A stretch of DNA of 64,000 nucleotides from Allomyces macrogynus ATCC 38327 (Eukaryota > Blastocladiomycota > Blastocladiomycetes > Blastocladiales > Blastocladiaceae). The DNA is taken from contig GG745353.1 in NCBI GenBank assembly GCA_000151295.1, positions 539,896-603,895 of the forward strand. Reading direction: 5' to 3'. Below, piece by piece: positions 11,166-22,400 of the stretch. The first letter of the stretch is position 1; every line of letters starts with the position of its first letter. A program made the position numbers and the translations under genes. Under the pieces are notes generated by a model. The model worked only from the letters and a program-made list of their open reading frames with translations, was not told the DNA's origin and did not search any database.

Positions 11166-12761
11166 CTAGTACCCGGGCGATGGCGTACGCCCCGCGGGCG
11201 CGCCGCGGTCATCGCGGCTACTGCGCGCGTACTCGCGGCGGTCATCCCCGCCACGGCGGTCATCCCCGCCACGGCGGTCATCCCCACCGCGGCGATCATC
11301 CCCGCCACGGCGGTCATCCCCACCGCGGCGATCATCCCCGCCACGGCGGTCATCCCCACCGCGGCGATCATCCCCGCCACGGCGGTCATCCCCACCGCGG
11401 CGATCATCCCCACGGCGGTCATCGCGGCGGTCATCCCGCTCGCGCGGGCGCTCGTCACGCTCGCGCGGGCGCTCCTCACGGGCATAGTCGCGACGGTCAT
11501 AATCGCGACTGCGGCCATACTCGCGGTCGCGGTGGTCGCGGCGGTCATAATTCGCGACTGCCGCGCCCACAATAGTCGCGATCGCGGCGGTAATAGTCGC
11601 GGCGCGGGTATTCGCGGTGGTCGCGGCGCGATTATTAGGCGTCGCCGCCACCGCCCCGGCTGCCATAGTCGCGTTCCGACGCCGACGTGTGCCATTGCCG
11701 CACGCGCACGGTCGACCCGCGCATGTCCTTGCCGTCCCATTCCTTGATGGCGCGGTCCATGGCGTCGTCAAAGACGAACCGGATCACGCTAAGGGGGGGG
11801 GGGGGGGTGAGAGAGGTGAGCGCGGATACGGAGAGGGACCCAAGCTGCGTGCGTACCCGCGGTTCTGCTCCTCGTGAATGTCGACGCGCTCGATGCGCCC
11901 GCACATGCGGAAATTGTCCTTGAGTTCCTTCCAGTCCATACCCGGCGGCAGGTTCTCGACGGCGACGCGGAAGTCGCCGTCCGACCGGGCATTGCGCGCA
12001 CTACAACGAATCAGGGCAATGAGCACGAGGCAGCGGTGCCGCCAGCTCGCGACACACAAATACGTACCACAGCTCGGGCGAGAAGGCCTTGGTGCGCGCA
12101 AACTCGATGTTGATCCTACGATGGCGACGCGAGCAAGCATGCGTAAGGAGCAAGGCCAAACTAGCATGATCCGAACAGCAATAACGTACGGCTCGGTCGT
12201 GCCCGGCAGACGGTGCTGGTTGTACTTCTTGACGCACTCGCTCGCCTCCTCGACCGTGTCAAAGTCCTTGGTTTGGAGGAAGAAAGGCGGCACAGCGGCC
12301 AAGGCGGGGTGCACGGCAACAGCGGGGTCACATCAGGCGCGGAACATGGGACAGGACAGGCGGGACGAGCAAAAAAAAGGGCCAGACCCCCCACAGCAGC
12401 ACATCGTCGAGCACCAAAACCAGGCAGAGACGGGACACCGGCACAGGCAAGACGCGGGAAGGGCAAAGACGCGGCGACGCGACGAGACTCGCTCACGTCT
12501 CTGGCTCACTGAGCCCACCAACAGGCACCACGAGCAGCAGGATCACGAGCAGCGACAGGAGCAGGGCAAAGACGAGGGCGCAGCGGGTCCAGCAGGTACG
12601 ACGGGGACACGAACCACGAAGCAAAAGCCGTCGTGCATTGACAAAGACTTGAGGCCCTTGAATTCCTCAAAGAGCGCGCGCAGGTCGCGCTCATCGTCGG
12701 GGCGGCGCGGCAGGTGGCCGATGAAGCAGCGGTTGGTCGGGACGGTCGGGATGCACGACAT
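11166..12761 (-). CDS. SR-type splicing factor, two RRMs plus Arg/Asp/Gly repeat tail
   Basis: Minus strand exons: 12761-12615, 12266-12190, 12115-12068, 12000-11857, 11788-11652 and 11557-11166 (314 aa in this model). RRM1 begins TNRCFIGHLP, and RNP1 is rebuilt across intron 1 as DGFCFVKDFD. RRM2 carries the SR-protein-like motif MDWKELKD (compare SWQDLKD) and ends VRQWHTSASERDYGSRG. The tail reads as RRD/DRRGGD repeats and ends RTPSPGY. Likely nuclear, in pre-mRNA splicing or export. Intron 1 is 348 nt, by far the longest spliceosomal intron here apart from RPL19. The last junction (intron 11558-11651) is my inference: without it the frame stops at 11635 just after RGGGGDA, before the repeat tail. 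Confidence 0.8.
11238..11440 (-). repeat. 18/36-nt tandem repeat encoding DDRRGG units
   Basis: This is an imperfect array of 18-nt units with a 36-nt higher-order period. Units alternate between CCGCCACGGCGGTCAT-like and CCACCGCGGCGATCAT-like versions. On the minus strand it encodes repeated DDRRGG. The near-identity of units suggests recent expansion. Confidence 0.85.
11793..11807 (-). repeat. C15 homopolymer in RRM-gene intron 4
   Basis: Fifteen G on the plus strand are C15 in the sense of the gene. The run sits directly before the acceptor as the polypyrimidine tract of intron 11789-11856. Confidence 0.9.
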
Positions 12762-13086
12762 GGCTGCAGGTTGACGGTCTTCGTGGAGCGCGCGCGCGGC
12801 AGTGAGCGGTCGGTTCGCGGCAGCAGTGTCGCGGTCGTGTCGGTCGCTGATGAGACGGGACAGAGGCAGCGGAGCCCTGTGCGACTTGAGCACGTGCGAG
12901 TGCGTCAGGATCGAGATGTAAGTCCCTGCCATCGCCGACCGCCACACCGTTGCGTTCGTTTCGTTCCTACAGCCGCGCAGCTGCTTCACCGACCACCATT
13001 GCCATTTCGCGCATCTGCCTTGCCCTCATTTGCCCCGCGTGCGACGCGAACGCGCGCGCGCACACAAGCAAAGCAAAGCCAGCGCC
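12762..13086. other. Bidirectional promoter RRM gene / PnuC gene
   Basis: A 0.33-kb GC-rich interval between divergent start codons. No TATA box or repeat recognised. Confidence 0.5.
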
Positions 13087-14447
13087 ATGCCCGCCAGCGA
13101 CGTGACAGCAGGAGCATCGTCCACCCGGCCGACCACGACCGCGGCCACGCTCGCGCCCGCCGCTGCTCCCGCTCCCGCCCTGACCGAGTCGGCCACCACG
13201 CTTGTCCCCGCCGGTTCCGCCTCCCCAAGTGCACCTGCCATGTCGAGCGCAGCTTCTCCACCACCCGCGCGCGCCAGCGGCGTCGGCGCCATGTTTGCAC
13301 TGCTGATGCGCTCGGTCGTGGCCGACTTACGTGCTCTCAAGGCCTGGCAAGCTATTGCGATTACGCTCTTTGGCCTCCTCTCCATTGCGTTTTCGATTAT
13401 CGACTTCAATGCCTTCATCAACCCGGAAGTGCACACGTCGCCCATCAAGTGGGTCAACGATACAAATGCCGGCAAGGAACTGTGGAAGCGTATCCTGGTT
13501 CTCTTCTCGGGTGTCGCATCGTTCTCTGGTGTCCTGTGCGTCGTGCTCGTTTCGCTCGGCCGCTTTTCCAATTATTTCTGGGGTATCATCAATTGCGTGA
13601 CCTAGTACGTGTCCTTCTCCACCCAGTTGGCGTGCCGATTCTCCACTCTAACCCATTCTCCGATGATTAGTGGCGTTGCGGCCCTCGCCATGGACTACTC
13701 GGGCGACTTCCAGCTCAACATCTTCTTCTTTTTGCCGATGCAATTCGTCGGCATGTACACGTGGTACTACCACCTTGACTCGGCCGATACCGCGCAGGCC
13801 GCGTCGCTCGGGTGGTTGCGGCGACTCGCGACGGTCCTCCTCATGTTTGCGCTCGGCGTGGGCATGTACTACGAGATCCCGGCGTTTTCCAAGGCGCTCG
13901 CAGGCGTCTACGCGTACGAGGACATGCCGTGGCCGCACGCGCTCGATGCGGCTTCGGTCACGCTCTCGATTGCCGCGCAGGTCCTGCAGACGGGCCGGTT
14001 CTGGGAACAGTGGCTCGCGTGGATTGCCGGTACGTCTTTCTGCGCATGCACAAGCTTCTCCACCGAAATGTTGCGTTCATTCGGTGCTCACCTTGTTATG
14101 TCCGCGTTTGTGCTGTAGTCGACATTGTCCAAATCGCCATGTTTGCCGGGATCGCCGGGTTCGGCATCGACTTCAACCTGATCACTATGTGGTCACTGTT
14201 CCTGATTAACGCCGTCGTCGGCGCCATTCTCTGGTACCGCCGCAGCCGGGACCCGGAGGCGACCGCGGCGAAACCCGACCCGGAACGCGCGCTCGCGACG
14301 ACCAACGAAAACGTGAATTCGTCGCTTTCGACGCTCGCCGACGGCGCGACGCCGCCGCACTCGCCCTTGGACCACGCGCCGAGTGATACGGAGGGCGCGC
14401 CGGGGACGCCGCGGACGGGGCTGTTGAACGCGAACGTGAGGAATTGA
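13087..14447 (+). CDS. pnuC: PnuC-family nicotinamide riboside/vitamin transporter
   Basis: Three exons: 13087-13604, 13671-14029 and 14119-14447 (401 aa). After a 65-residue Ala/Ser/Thr/Pro N-terminal extension come about seven hydrophobic segments. These include IAITLFGLLSIAFSIIDF, the PnuC-diagnostic NYFWGIINCVTYGVAALAMD, and FFFLPMQFVGMYTWYYH. PnuC proteins facilitate uptake of nicotinamide riboside or, in relatives, thiamine or riboflavin. They are mainly bacterial. The spliceosomal introns and local codon use show that the gene belongs to this genome. The C-terminal 70 residues are polar (NVNSSLSTLADGATPPHS) and probably cytosolic. The substrate cannot be read from sequence. The start is the first ATG, since the frame upstream has no other. 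Confidence 0.85.
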
Positions 14448-14600
14448 GTGGTGGTTTGCGTTGTTGCTTGGGAGTGCGAGTCTTCTTGCGCTATTGTTAC
14501 TTTAGGCGTCGGTTTTTTTTTTTTGCGTGTATTTGTGCCACTAGAGCTCACAGAAAGTGATCATTGTGCACATTGGATAATCTGTATTGTTCCTTGGCGT

Positions 14601-16463
14601 TTACGCAAAGAATTGCCGCCGCGTGCAGTCGCGCAGATGCTCCAAGAATCGCACAAAACCAAAATCGCGGGGCTAAACAACCAACAGGAACACACGTCAG
14701 CATGATCGGGGTCCACGAGCGATGGTGGAGAGCGTCGGCAGGCACAGACCGTGTCCAGCCCCTTGTGGATGCGCGGCTTCAGCGTCTCGCTGAACGTACG
14801 GAAATCAATCTTGCCGTTGCCTGATCCCGCAAAAAAACGGAGTGAGCGACCACCGCGACGAACGCCACATAATGAGACGGAGGACACGTACCATTCTCGT
14901 CAAACAGCGTGAACAAAATGTCGAGGTGCGCGTCGGGCACCTGGAGACTCGTGCCCGCATGAATCGCCTTGCTCAATTCCCCTGCGCCGGTGGAGAACCG
15001 AAGTCAGCAATGCGTTCAACCACCCGTTGCGTGCAGCGAGTGGAATGAGCAAACCTTTGGTCATTTCCAACATTGCCAGCGGTGCTGACGTTTTCGTGTC
15101 GGCCGCCGCCGATGCTGCCGACCAGCTCTTGATGACGTGCAGCGCGAGTTCCACTTCGTCGAGATGTTTGATGAGCGTGTCCATGGTCCTGAATTGGTCC
15201 AGCGACACGCGCTCCTACACAAACCAAAAAACCCCGTCAGCCAACCAAGCCCACACGCACGCACATCCACAAGCGCAAACTGCCGTACCGTCGACGTTGG
15301 CATCCGCGCAATCCTCATCTGCAACTCTTCCACCTTCCGCCAATCAGCATAGCTCACCAGCGCATATGCCATATCCTTGACGCCAATGCAATCGGTCTCG
15401 TCGACCGCATACTGGAAAAACTCGAGTTTCAACACTTCGTGCCGCAACCGCTGCAAGAATCCGCGGAACGCATCGCGCGACAATAGCTGGTCGCCGCGCG
15501 CACCGAACAGCAGCCGTGTCAGGCCGTGGCACGACGCGAACGTGATCTTGGCCTGTTCCTGCCGCCCGAATCGCGCGAATAGCGGGCGTCGGGTCGGTTG
15601 AGACTCGGCGTGCAGGAATTGGAGAAATTCGGATTGCGAGAGTTGGCCGTTGCCGTCGGTGTCGAGCGCGGAAAAGGCCATGTCGATGTGGTGGTCGGGG
15701 ACTGTCATCAGCGAGTGGGGGCGGTTAGCGTAAGGCAGGGCGCAGTGGACAACAGGATGCAGAACCGGTGGAGAACGTACTTTGCAAAAGCGTCAGGAAG
15801 AGCATGTACTCGCTGAATGAGATTAGGCCGTCGCCGTCCAAATCGGCCAACTTGAGGAACTGCGCGGCCGACGACGTCTTGAGACGTCGGTACGCCTGGC
15901 AACACGGGATGAAGTGGGATGAGGAGCGCTTCGCTTGGACAAGTCGAACGCTCAGAACACGCACCGGATCCGGTCGCTCGTGGTCGGGCACGTCGCGGAA
16001 CGGCAGCAAGCTGGCAATAAAGTCGTCGGCCGTCATGTAGTCGGTTCCGCCCTTGCTCGTCGACGCGAAATACTGGAACACCTTGAACGGATGGCTGTAG
16101 GCGCGGACACGGTTCTCGTAGTGGCCGATCCGGCGCCGTTTCCAGTGCTCGAGCGACTAGTTAAGCATTTTTGTCAATTTATTTGCATTCTCCACCACTT
16201 GGAAATGGGCCAGGACGCACCGACGAGCCCCGCACCAACTCTTCACTGCCTGACGTGTCAACTGCGGGTTCTGCCAGCAATCCTGCTGGAGACACACCAA
16301 GTCGCGCGGCAATCATGATCGCGACCGTGGTCACTCCTGCAGCTGCAAATACTCCGCGACGCGAGCGACCAGCGTTGGTCATTGCGCTCGCTGCTTGGCC
16401 CACTGTTGTTCCATAACGGCGGAGTTGGCTCGTAACCCTTGGTCCAAATGCACGGAATGCCAT
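14601..16463 (-). CDS. MICU1: MICU1-like mitochondrial calcium-uniporter regulator
   Basis: Eight exons, minus: 16463-16221, 16156-15965, 15895-15781, 15701-15289, 15214-15055, 14981-14892, 14820-14750 and 14672-14601 (451 aa). An N-terminal presequence and a hydrophobic stretch (VFAAAGVTTVAIMIAARLG) precede the family signature YENRVRAYSHPFKVFQYFA. EF loops: residues 163-174 (DLDGDGLISFSE), 197-208 (DTDGNGQLSQSE) and 402-413 (DENGNGKIDFRT). The C-terminal helix PRDFGFVRFLEHL matches the animal tail after splicing of intron 14673-14749. MICU1 gates MCU in response to Ca2+ in the intermembrane space. Unusually, the first loop, a pseudo-EF in animals, looks canonical, while the last lacks the position-12 Glu (T413). 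Confidence 0.93.
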
Positions 16464-17536
16464 GATTGATTGCAGCGAGTCGACCCCTTGGTCAGTTGCA
16501 GCTCTTGGATGTTGATTGCCAGCGAGGTTAGCAAGCGCAGTCAAGTGCCCAAGGAGGTCAAATGACGTGGATGCGGAATGACGGCGCAGATAGATAATTG
16601 TTCTATTTCTACCATTTTGATCGACTTTGATCGTTTGCCACCACCCATTTTTTATCTGCACCTTTTTCGCAGGATTGCTTCCGTGGTTCTCCGATCTTGC
16701 ATGTCAAAATGAAACGAGGGCGAGTACCTGCAAGCACGCGTTTCTCGCGTTTTTTCGATCCTGCTTCGATCCCGCGCGTCGCCGCGTCGAACAGCACGAA
16801 ATCCCAGCAAGAAAACTCCGCCAGGATTTCGCGAGAAGACAATGCACGCGGGGGGCTATTTGGCATGCAGCATCTCGCATTCTATCAGTGTGGATTTCAC
16901 GCATGAAAACTGTGCCAAGAATGAGAGAATCGTTCTGGTTGGTTTCGTGTCGTGGTTGATGAGGATCGACTGCAGCACGGGTGCCAAAACGGCTGGCAAG
17001 TCTTGCATAATGAGGGGTTGCGCAACGGGGCCAGTCGGAAAAGCGAAGTTTGTTTCGGGAACGTGCTTTGGTGTTCTGGATCTTCTATGCAGCAGAGAAC
17101 ACGCTGAGAAAGGTATGGCGTGGACCGTTTTGAGGCTTAATCCCGCCTCTCGTGGTCTTTGGTGGCGCACTTTGAAGTCTTGGCGCAGAAGTTCTGGGCG
17201 CCCTGTGTGCGCCCCCACTGCACCTTCGCCTGGCCTCGTTGCGACCCTGTCTTCTCGCTGGTCCAACCAACACCGACGTGGCCATTGGCCTCGACTACTC
17301 GCACGCGTGCCAAGTCTTCAACTGCTCAAAAGCATTGCTGCCCGCCGTACCGGGCCGCGCTCCTCGTCCGCAAGCAATTCGGCCCGCTCAACAGCGCGGC
17401 CACAACACCGACCCGAACCCCCCGCACCTGCGACGACGACGCAGACGCTCTCCAGACCCACGACCCGCGCGCCTCGCACTCGCTCGCCTCCCTGCATCTT
17501 CTCCACCCACTCGCGATCCCGCGCCCCTCCTCCACC
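16464..17536. other. Bidirectional promoter MICU1 / HSF
   Basis: A 1.07-kb interval between divergent starts, with an AT-richer part around 16560-16760. The 17480-17530 part is Pro/Ser-codon-like GC-rich sequence just before the HSF ATG, and I take it as 5' UTR. No convincing inverted nGAAn heat-shock-element array was recognised. Confidence 0.45.
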
Positions 17537-19171
17537 ATGGCCGGCGGCAACTCCACCTTCATCTCCAAGCTATACGCCATCCTGCAAGACAAGTCGATTG
17601 TGCACTTGATTTGCTGGACGCCCAATGGCGACGGGTTCCGCGTGCTGAGCCCGACCGAGTTTGCGCGGCAGGTGCTACCCGCATGCTTCAAGCACAATAA
17701 CATCTCGTCGTTTGTGCGGGTACGTGGGTCTTTTTGTTGTTCATCCCCTTGACTGTTGACGGGCGGTGGTTGGCTGCCTGCAGCAGCGGCCTATCCGGGT
17801 CCGCGGCGGTGATGTCGACATTGGCACGACGATGCTGCGCTCGACATACTTGAACTGACGCTTGGTGTGCGTACATCACGCGTGTCACCTTCCACCCCTC
17901 CTTGCAGCAACTCAACATGTACGGTTTCAGCAAGGTCTCGGACCAGTCGTTTGCCCTCGCGGCCCTCGAGGCAACCAAGCATGCCGCGTCGTCGAGCTTG
18001 GCCTCGTCGTTGTCGTCCTCGTCCCCGTCCACGTCGCCCACGGTGGCCGCTGGAAGTCTGGCTACGGAGGCGGGGGGAGCAGCTGGTGGTGACGAGCAGT
18101 CGACCGCTGCGCCTGCTGCGGCCGCCACGGTTGAGCAAAAGGGCCCAGCCGTGCCATACGAGCAGCCGTGGGAGTTCCGCCATCCGTACTTCCAGGTATT
18201 TTTTCATTTCTGCTCTCATCGTATGTCATGAACCCTTACACTGACCATTCTCGATTCGTCCTTATCTCCAGCGCGACAAGGTCCACCTGCTCCCGCTGAT
18301 CAAGCGCAAGACGTCCAAGCCCGCGGCTCCCCCCGCCATGCCCAACCCCGCCGACCTCGCCATTACCCCCTCCACCGGTCGTCAAGGTGCCGAGGCCGCT
18401 CCTGAGGCCGTCGCAGCTGCTGCTCCCGCCACGCCCCCTACTCGTCGGTCGTCGCGGTCAGGCCTAGTCGATGCCGCCGTCATTGTCGAGCGGCTCACGG
18501 CGCTCGAGCACCGCGTCGTCGACATGCAAGCCGAGCGTGAGCGCGCGCGCAGTGCCCTCGCGCGGCTTGCGAGTGCCGTGCTGCTCGCGGCACAGGACCC
18601 GAACCAGCGCGCGCGCGTCGTTGACGATGCGCGTAGTGTCCTCATGGCTATTTCTGCCGAGGGCCCGCTCCCGGACTCGGTCGTGTCGGCGACGCACTCG
18701 GTGATGCCGCCGCTCGCGAGTTACTCCCCACCCACGACCGTCGTGCAGACGCCCGTCTACACGTACGCGCCGCCGCCGCCGGTGCCGCAACCGCAGCAGC
18801 AGCCGCAGCAGCAGTCTTCGGGGCCGTTGCCGCCCATTTCGTCGTATGCGCCGCCGACACTCCCGCCGATCGCGCAGCCACCGACGCCCGCGCCCGTGCC
18901 GAGCCATCTCCACCACCACCAGCAGCCGACGTACGCGACCTACAGCGCGCACCCGCCGCCCGCAAGTGACGTGCCAACGTACCAGCCTTCGGCCACGCCG
19001 CAGACGCACACCTACTACCACCACCACATGACTGCAGCGCCCATGGCAACGGCGCCGCAGGGGTGCGTCGACATGAACTGCTCGTGCCAGACCGGTGCAC
19101 CGGCGGCCTACTCGGTCTCGTCTGTCGCGCCGGTCGCGCCGCCGCCGAGCAAGCGCGCGCGGCACGAGTAG
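17537..19171 (+). CDS. HSF1: Heat-shock-factor-type transcription factor
   Basis: Three exons: 17537-17719, 17908-18195 and 18272-19171 (456 aa). The HSF DNA-binding domain starts FISKLYAILQD, followed by ICWTPNGDGFRVLSPTEFA, the recognition-helix region FKHNNISSFVR, and QLNMYGFSKVSD across intron 1. The domain resumes at PWEFRHPYFQRDKVHLLPLIKRK. Between them (residues about 75-147) is a low-complexity insertion rich in Ala/Ser, where HSFs normally have a wing of only about 15-20 residues. A heptad-rich segment (ERLTALEHRVVDMQAERERA, about 228-262) resembles HR-A/B trimerisation. The C-terminus is Pro/Gln/Tyr/His-rich, like an activation domain. Intron 1 is 188 nt. HSF versus a related HSF-type factor (Sfl1, Mga1) is not settled. 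Confidence 0.87.
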
Positions 19172-19493
19172 AACTTGAAGTTGATGGTGGAACGACCTGG
19201 GAGCCGGGACGTGTGTGCATACCCGTTTGTCTTGTTCTTCTTGTTGTCATGTCTATAGTTATTTTCAACGTCATGGGGTTCATTGTTTGCCTTCTTCTCC
19301 ACCGAACTTGAATGCGCTTCTCTGTGCCATCGTTCAATACATGTCCATTTTCGAGACGAAGCTCTGTGTGTGCATTCTCAAGCATTGTCATAACTCAAAT
19401 GCAGCCGATCAGCACAACATCAACTACGTATCATGTTATGGAGCATCAAAAACGTATCAACAAGACGGCAAAGAAAATCATTCTCTTCTCTCA
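19172..19493. other. Convergent 3' spacer HSF / ABCC
   Basis: 0.32 kb, AT-richer than the coding flanks, and presumably the two facing 3' UTRs. Confidence 0.5.
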
Positions 19494-22400
19494 CTAGACG
19501 AGCTTGCTCTCCTTAGCGAGCCCATAGAACCGCGACGCCGAATCGGCCAACAACTCCTTCGGCGCACCCACCTCGACCACTTCGCCATGGTCAAGCACGA
19601 CAATCTTGTCGGAATCCATGATCGTGCCGATCCGGTGCGCGACCGTCAATACCGTGCACCCGGTAAACTCGCGCCGTACCGCCTCTTGCACAATCGCGTC
19701 CGTGACCGGATCCATGCTCGCCGTGGCCTCATCCAGGACAAGCACTTTCGACTTGCGCACGATCGCGCGCGCCAAACACAACAACTGCGCCTGGCCCGCC
19801 GACATGGACTCGCGCGTGAGCGGCGCGTCGAGCTGCCCATCGAGCGCGCGAATGAAATCTGCGAGCGAGGCGTGCTCGAGCGCTTGCCACAGCGCCGCGT
19901 CGTCGACGGTGCCCGCCGGGTCCAGGTTGGCGCGCACGGGCGCGTCGAACAGGACCGCTTCTTGCGGGAGAATTGTCAATCGGGTGCGCAGGTCCTGCAG
20001 CCCGACCGTCGCGAGATCGATCCCGTCAATGACGATCGACCCGCCCGTGGCCTCGATGATCCGGAACAACGACAGCATCAGCGACGACTTGCCGCTGCCC
20101 GTGCGCCCGCAAATTCCGACCCGCTCGCCCGCACTGATGCGCAAGTTGATGTGTTTGAGCACCGGGTCGAACCCGTCGCGGTACCGGGTCGAGTAATCGC
20201 GAAACTCGACTGCACCCTCTGCGGGCCACGTGGCGTCCAGCGCAAACGGCGTGTCCTCGCGCGCCTCGGCGGGCGCGTCCATGTATTCTTGCACGCGTTC
20301 CATGGATACGAGCGCATTCTCGAGCATCGCCAGCCTCTCGATCAGGGACGCCAGGATGCCCGTGACTTGCAGCGCGTACGTGAGCGCCGTGCCGAAAATT
20401 GCCGTGCCGGAGACGGGCGTGACGGCGGCGAGCATGCCAATCACGCCGACCATGGCCGCGCCCAACAGCTGCAACTGCACCGACAGCCACCACCGCGTCG
20501 AGTTGAGCGTATATGTGCACCCGGCGGCCAGGTCTACCTTGGACTCGACCGACAACTCGAACTGTGTCTCGTGCGCGAACGCGCGAATGGTTGCGAGTCC
20601 AGCGAGCGACTCGGTGATGTGCTGATACACGGGCGACGCTTGCACCATGCTGATGCGCTCGAGCTCGCGCGAGCTCGACAGGTACACGCTCTGCACGAGC
20701 AGAAACGCGCCGGCGATCGGGATCAACGCGACCATAAACCACGGCATCGCCAGAGCGATCGTGATCAACGTGCCGAGCACGCGGAAGCCAAATGCCAGGA
20801 TCTGGAACGAGAAGGCCGGGATTTGCCGGTCCACGGTGCGCTGGTCGCCCGTGAGACGGTTGAGAACGCGGCCTAGTGGTGAGACAGTTTCGGGGGTTAG
20901 CCAAGAAATCCAGCGGGTGGAGTGCTAGGAGCAGAATGCGAATGGATGTACCCGACGGCGTCACGTCCCACCACGACATGGGTGCGCGGAGAATCGCGTC
21001 CAGCAGCTTGGTCATGGTCAGCTTGGCCACCCGCGTCGCGACCACGGCGAGAATCAGGTAGAACGTGACGGCGGCGGCGATGGTGCTTGCAACAATAATG
21101 CCCGCGTATCCGCCGAGCCAGTAACCCGTGTCTCCACCACGTCCCGAGCTCGATGCGGAGCCCCACAGACCCTATTTCGTCAAATCAAGGCGGTGAGCGG
21201 CCAGACAAGTATGCGCGGTTGTCCGCAATCATGCGGCCATACCATCCAAATTGTCGTACTGAACTGGAGTCCAGCCGTCACGACAAATCCAAGAAGAACG
21301 GCAAAAGACAGCGCGACGCCGCAAAATGCGAGGTAGGATCGGTACGTGGCCCTAGAATACATACACTCACAAGTCAGACTTTGCGCCGAATCAGAAATGA
21401 GCAGGTGAAAGTCGGTGAACGTACCAGGCAACCGAACCCGACGCCTTGGTCTCCTTGTTATCATCGTCACTCTTGCTGGCGTCGCTCGAGGGTTGCCGAG
21501 CCGGACTCGTACTCACGCGCTCTCCCTTCTCCGTCTGGTCGCCGAACGGCACCTTGGAAGATTGGCTTGCATCCACGCCGTTTTCATCGACCGAACTGTC
21601 CTTGCGCAGCGCGACCACCTCGCCCACGAGCTCGTATACGGCGCCATGCTGGGCTATGACCTCGTCGTACGTGCCCTGCTCGACAACCTTGCCCTCGCTC
21701 AACGCCAAGACTCGGTCGACGCGGTCCAAATGATGCATCGCGTGCGTGACGAGCACGACCGTCTTGCCGCGCAGAAGCCCCTGGTCCTGGTCAAACCACG
21801 CGTCGAACATGTGGCGATCAACGTGTGCGTCAACGGCCGACAGTGGATCGTCGAGAAGCAATACGTCGGCGTCAGCGTAGATCGCGCGGGCGCACGCGAC
21901 CCTCGCACGCTGGCCGCCCGATAAGTTGGTCCCCTTTTCGCCGACAAACGTCAAGTCGCCCTTGGGCAGCGCGGCCAAGTCGCTCGTGAGCGCACACGCC
22001 TGCACGACCGCGTCGTACCGCGCCTGGTCAAACGCGCGGCCAAACAAGATGCTGTCGCGGATCGAAATGTGCTGGATCCACGGCTGCTGCGCAACGTACG
22101 CAATCGACCCGCGCAACGCCACCGTGCCGTCGAGCTTGTCCATTTCACCGAGAATCGCCGCGAGCAGCGCAGACTTGCCGGACCCGACCTTGCCGACAAT
22201 CGCCGTGACGGACCCGCGCGCGATCGTGAGCCGGTCAATGGACAGGACGGGTTTGTCGTCGGCAAACGCAAACTGCGCTGCATCAATTTCGATCGCGACG
22301 GGGTGCTGGTGGTCGTCGGCGTCGTGGTCCACGTACGACACGCGTTCAGGCGACTGCAAAAACTCGCCAATCCGGTCCATGGACGCCTTGGCGTTAATGA

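Noticed and set aside
11240..11420. CRISPR-like array
   Set aside because: Repeats are directly adjacent with no spacers and encode DDRRGG in the RRM gene; it is a coding tandem repeat.
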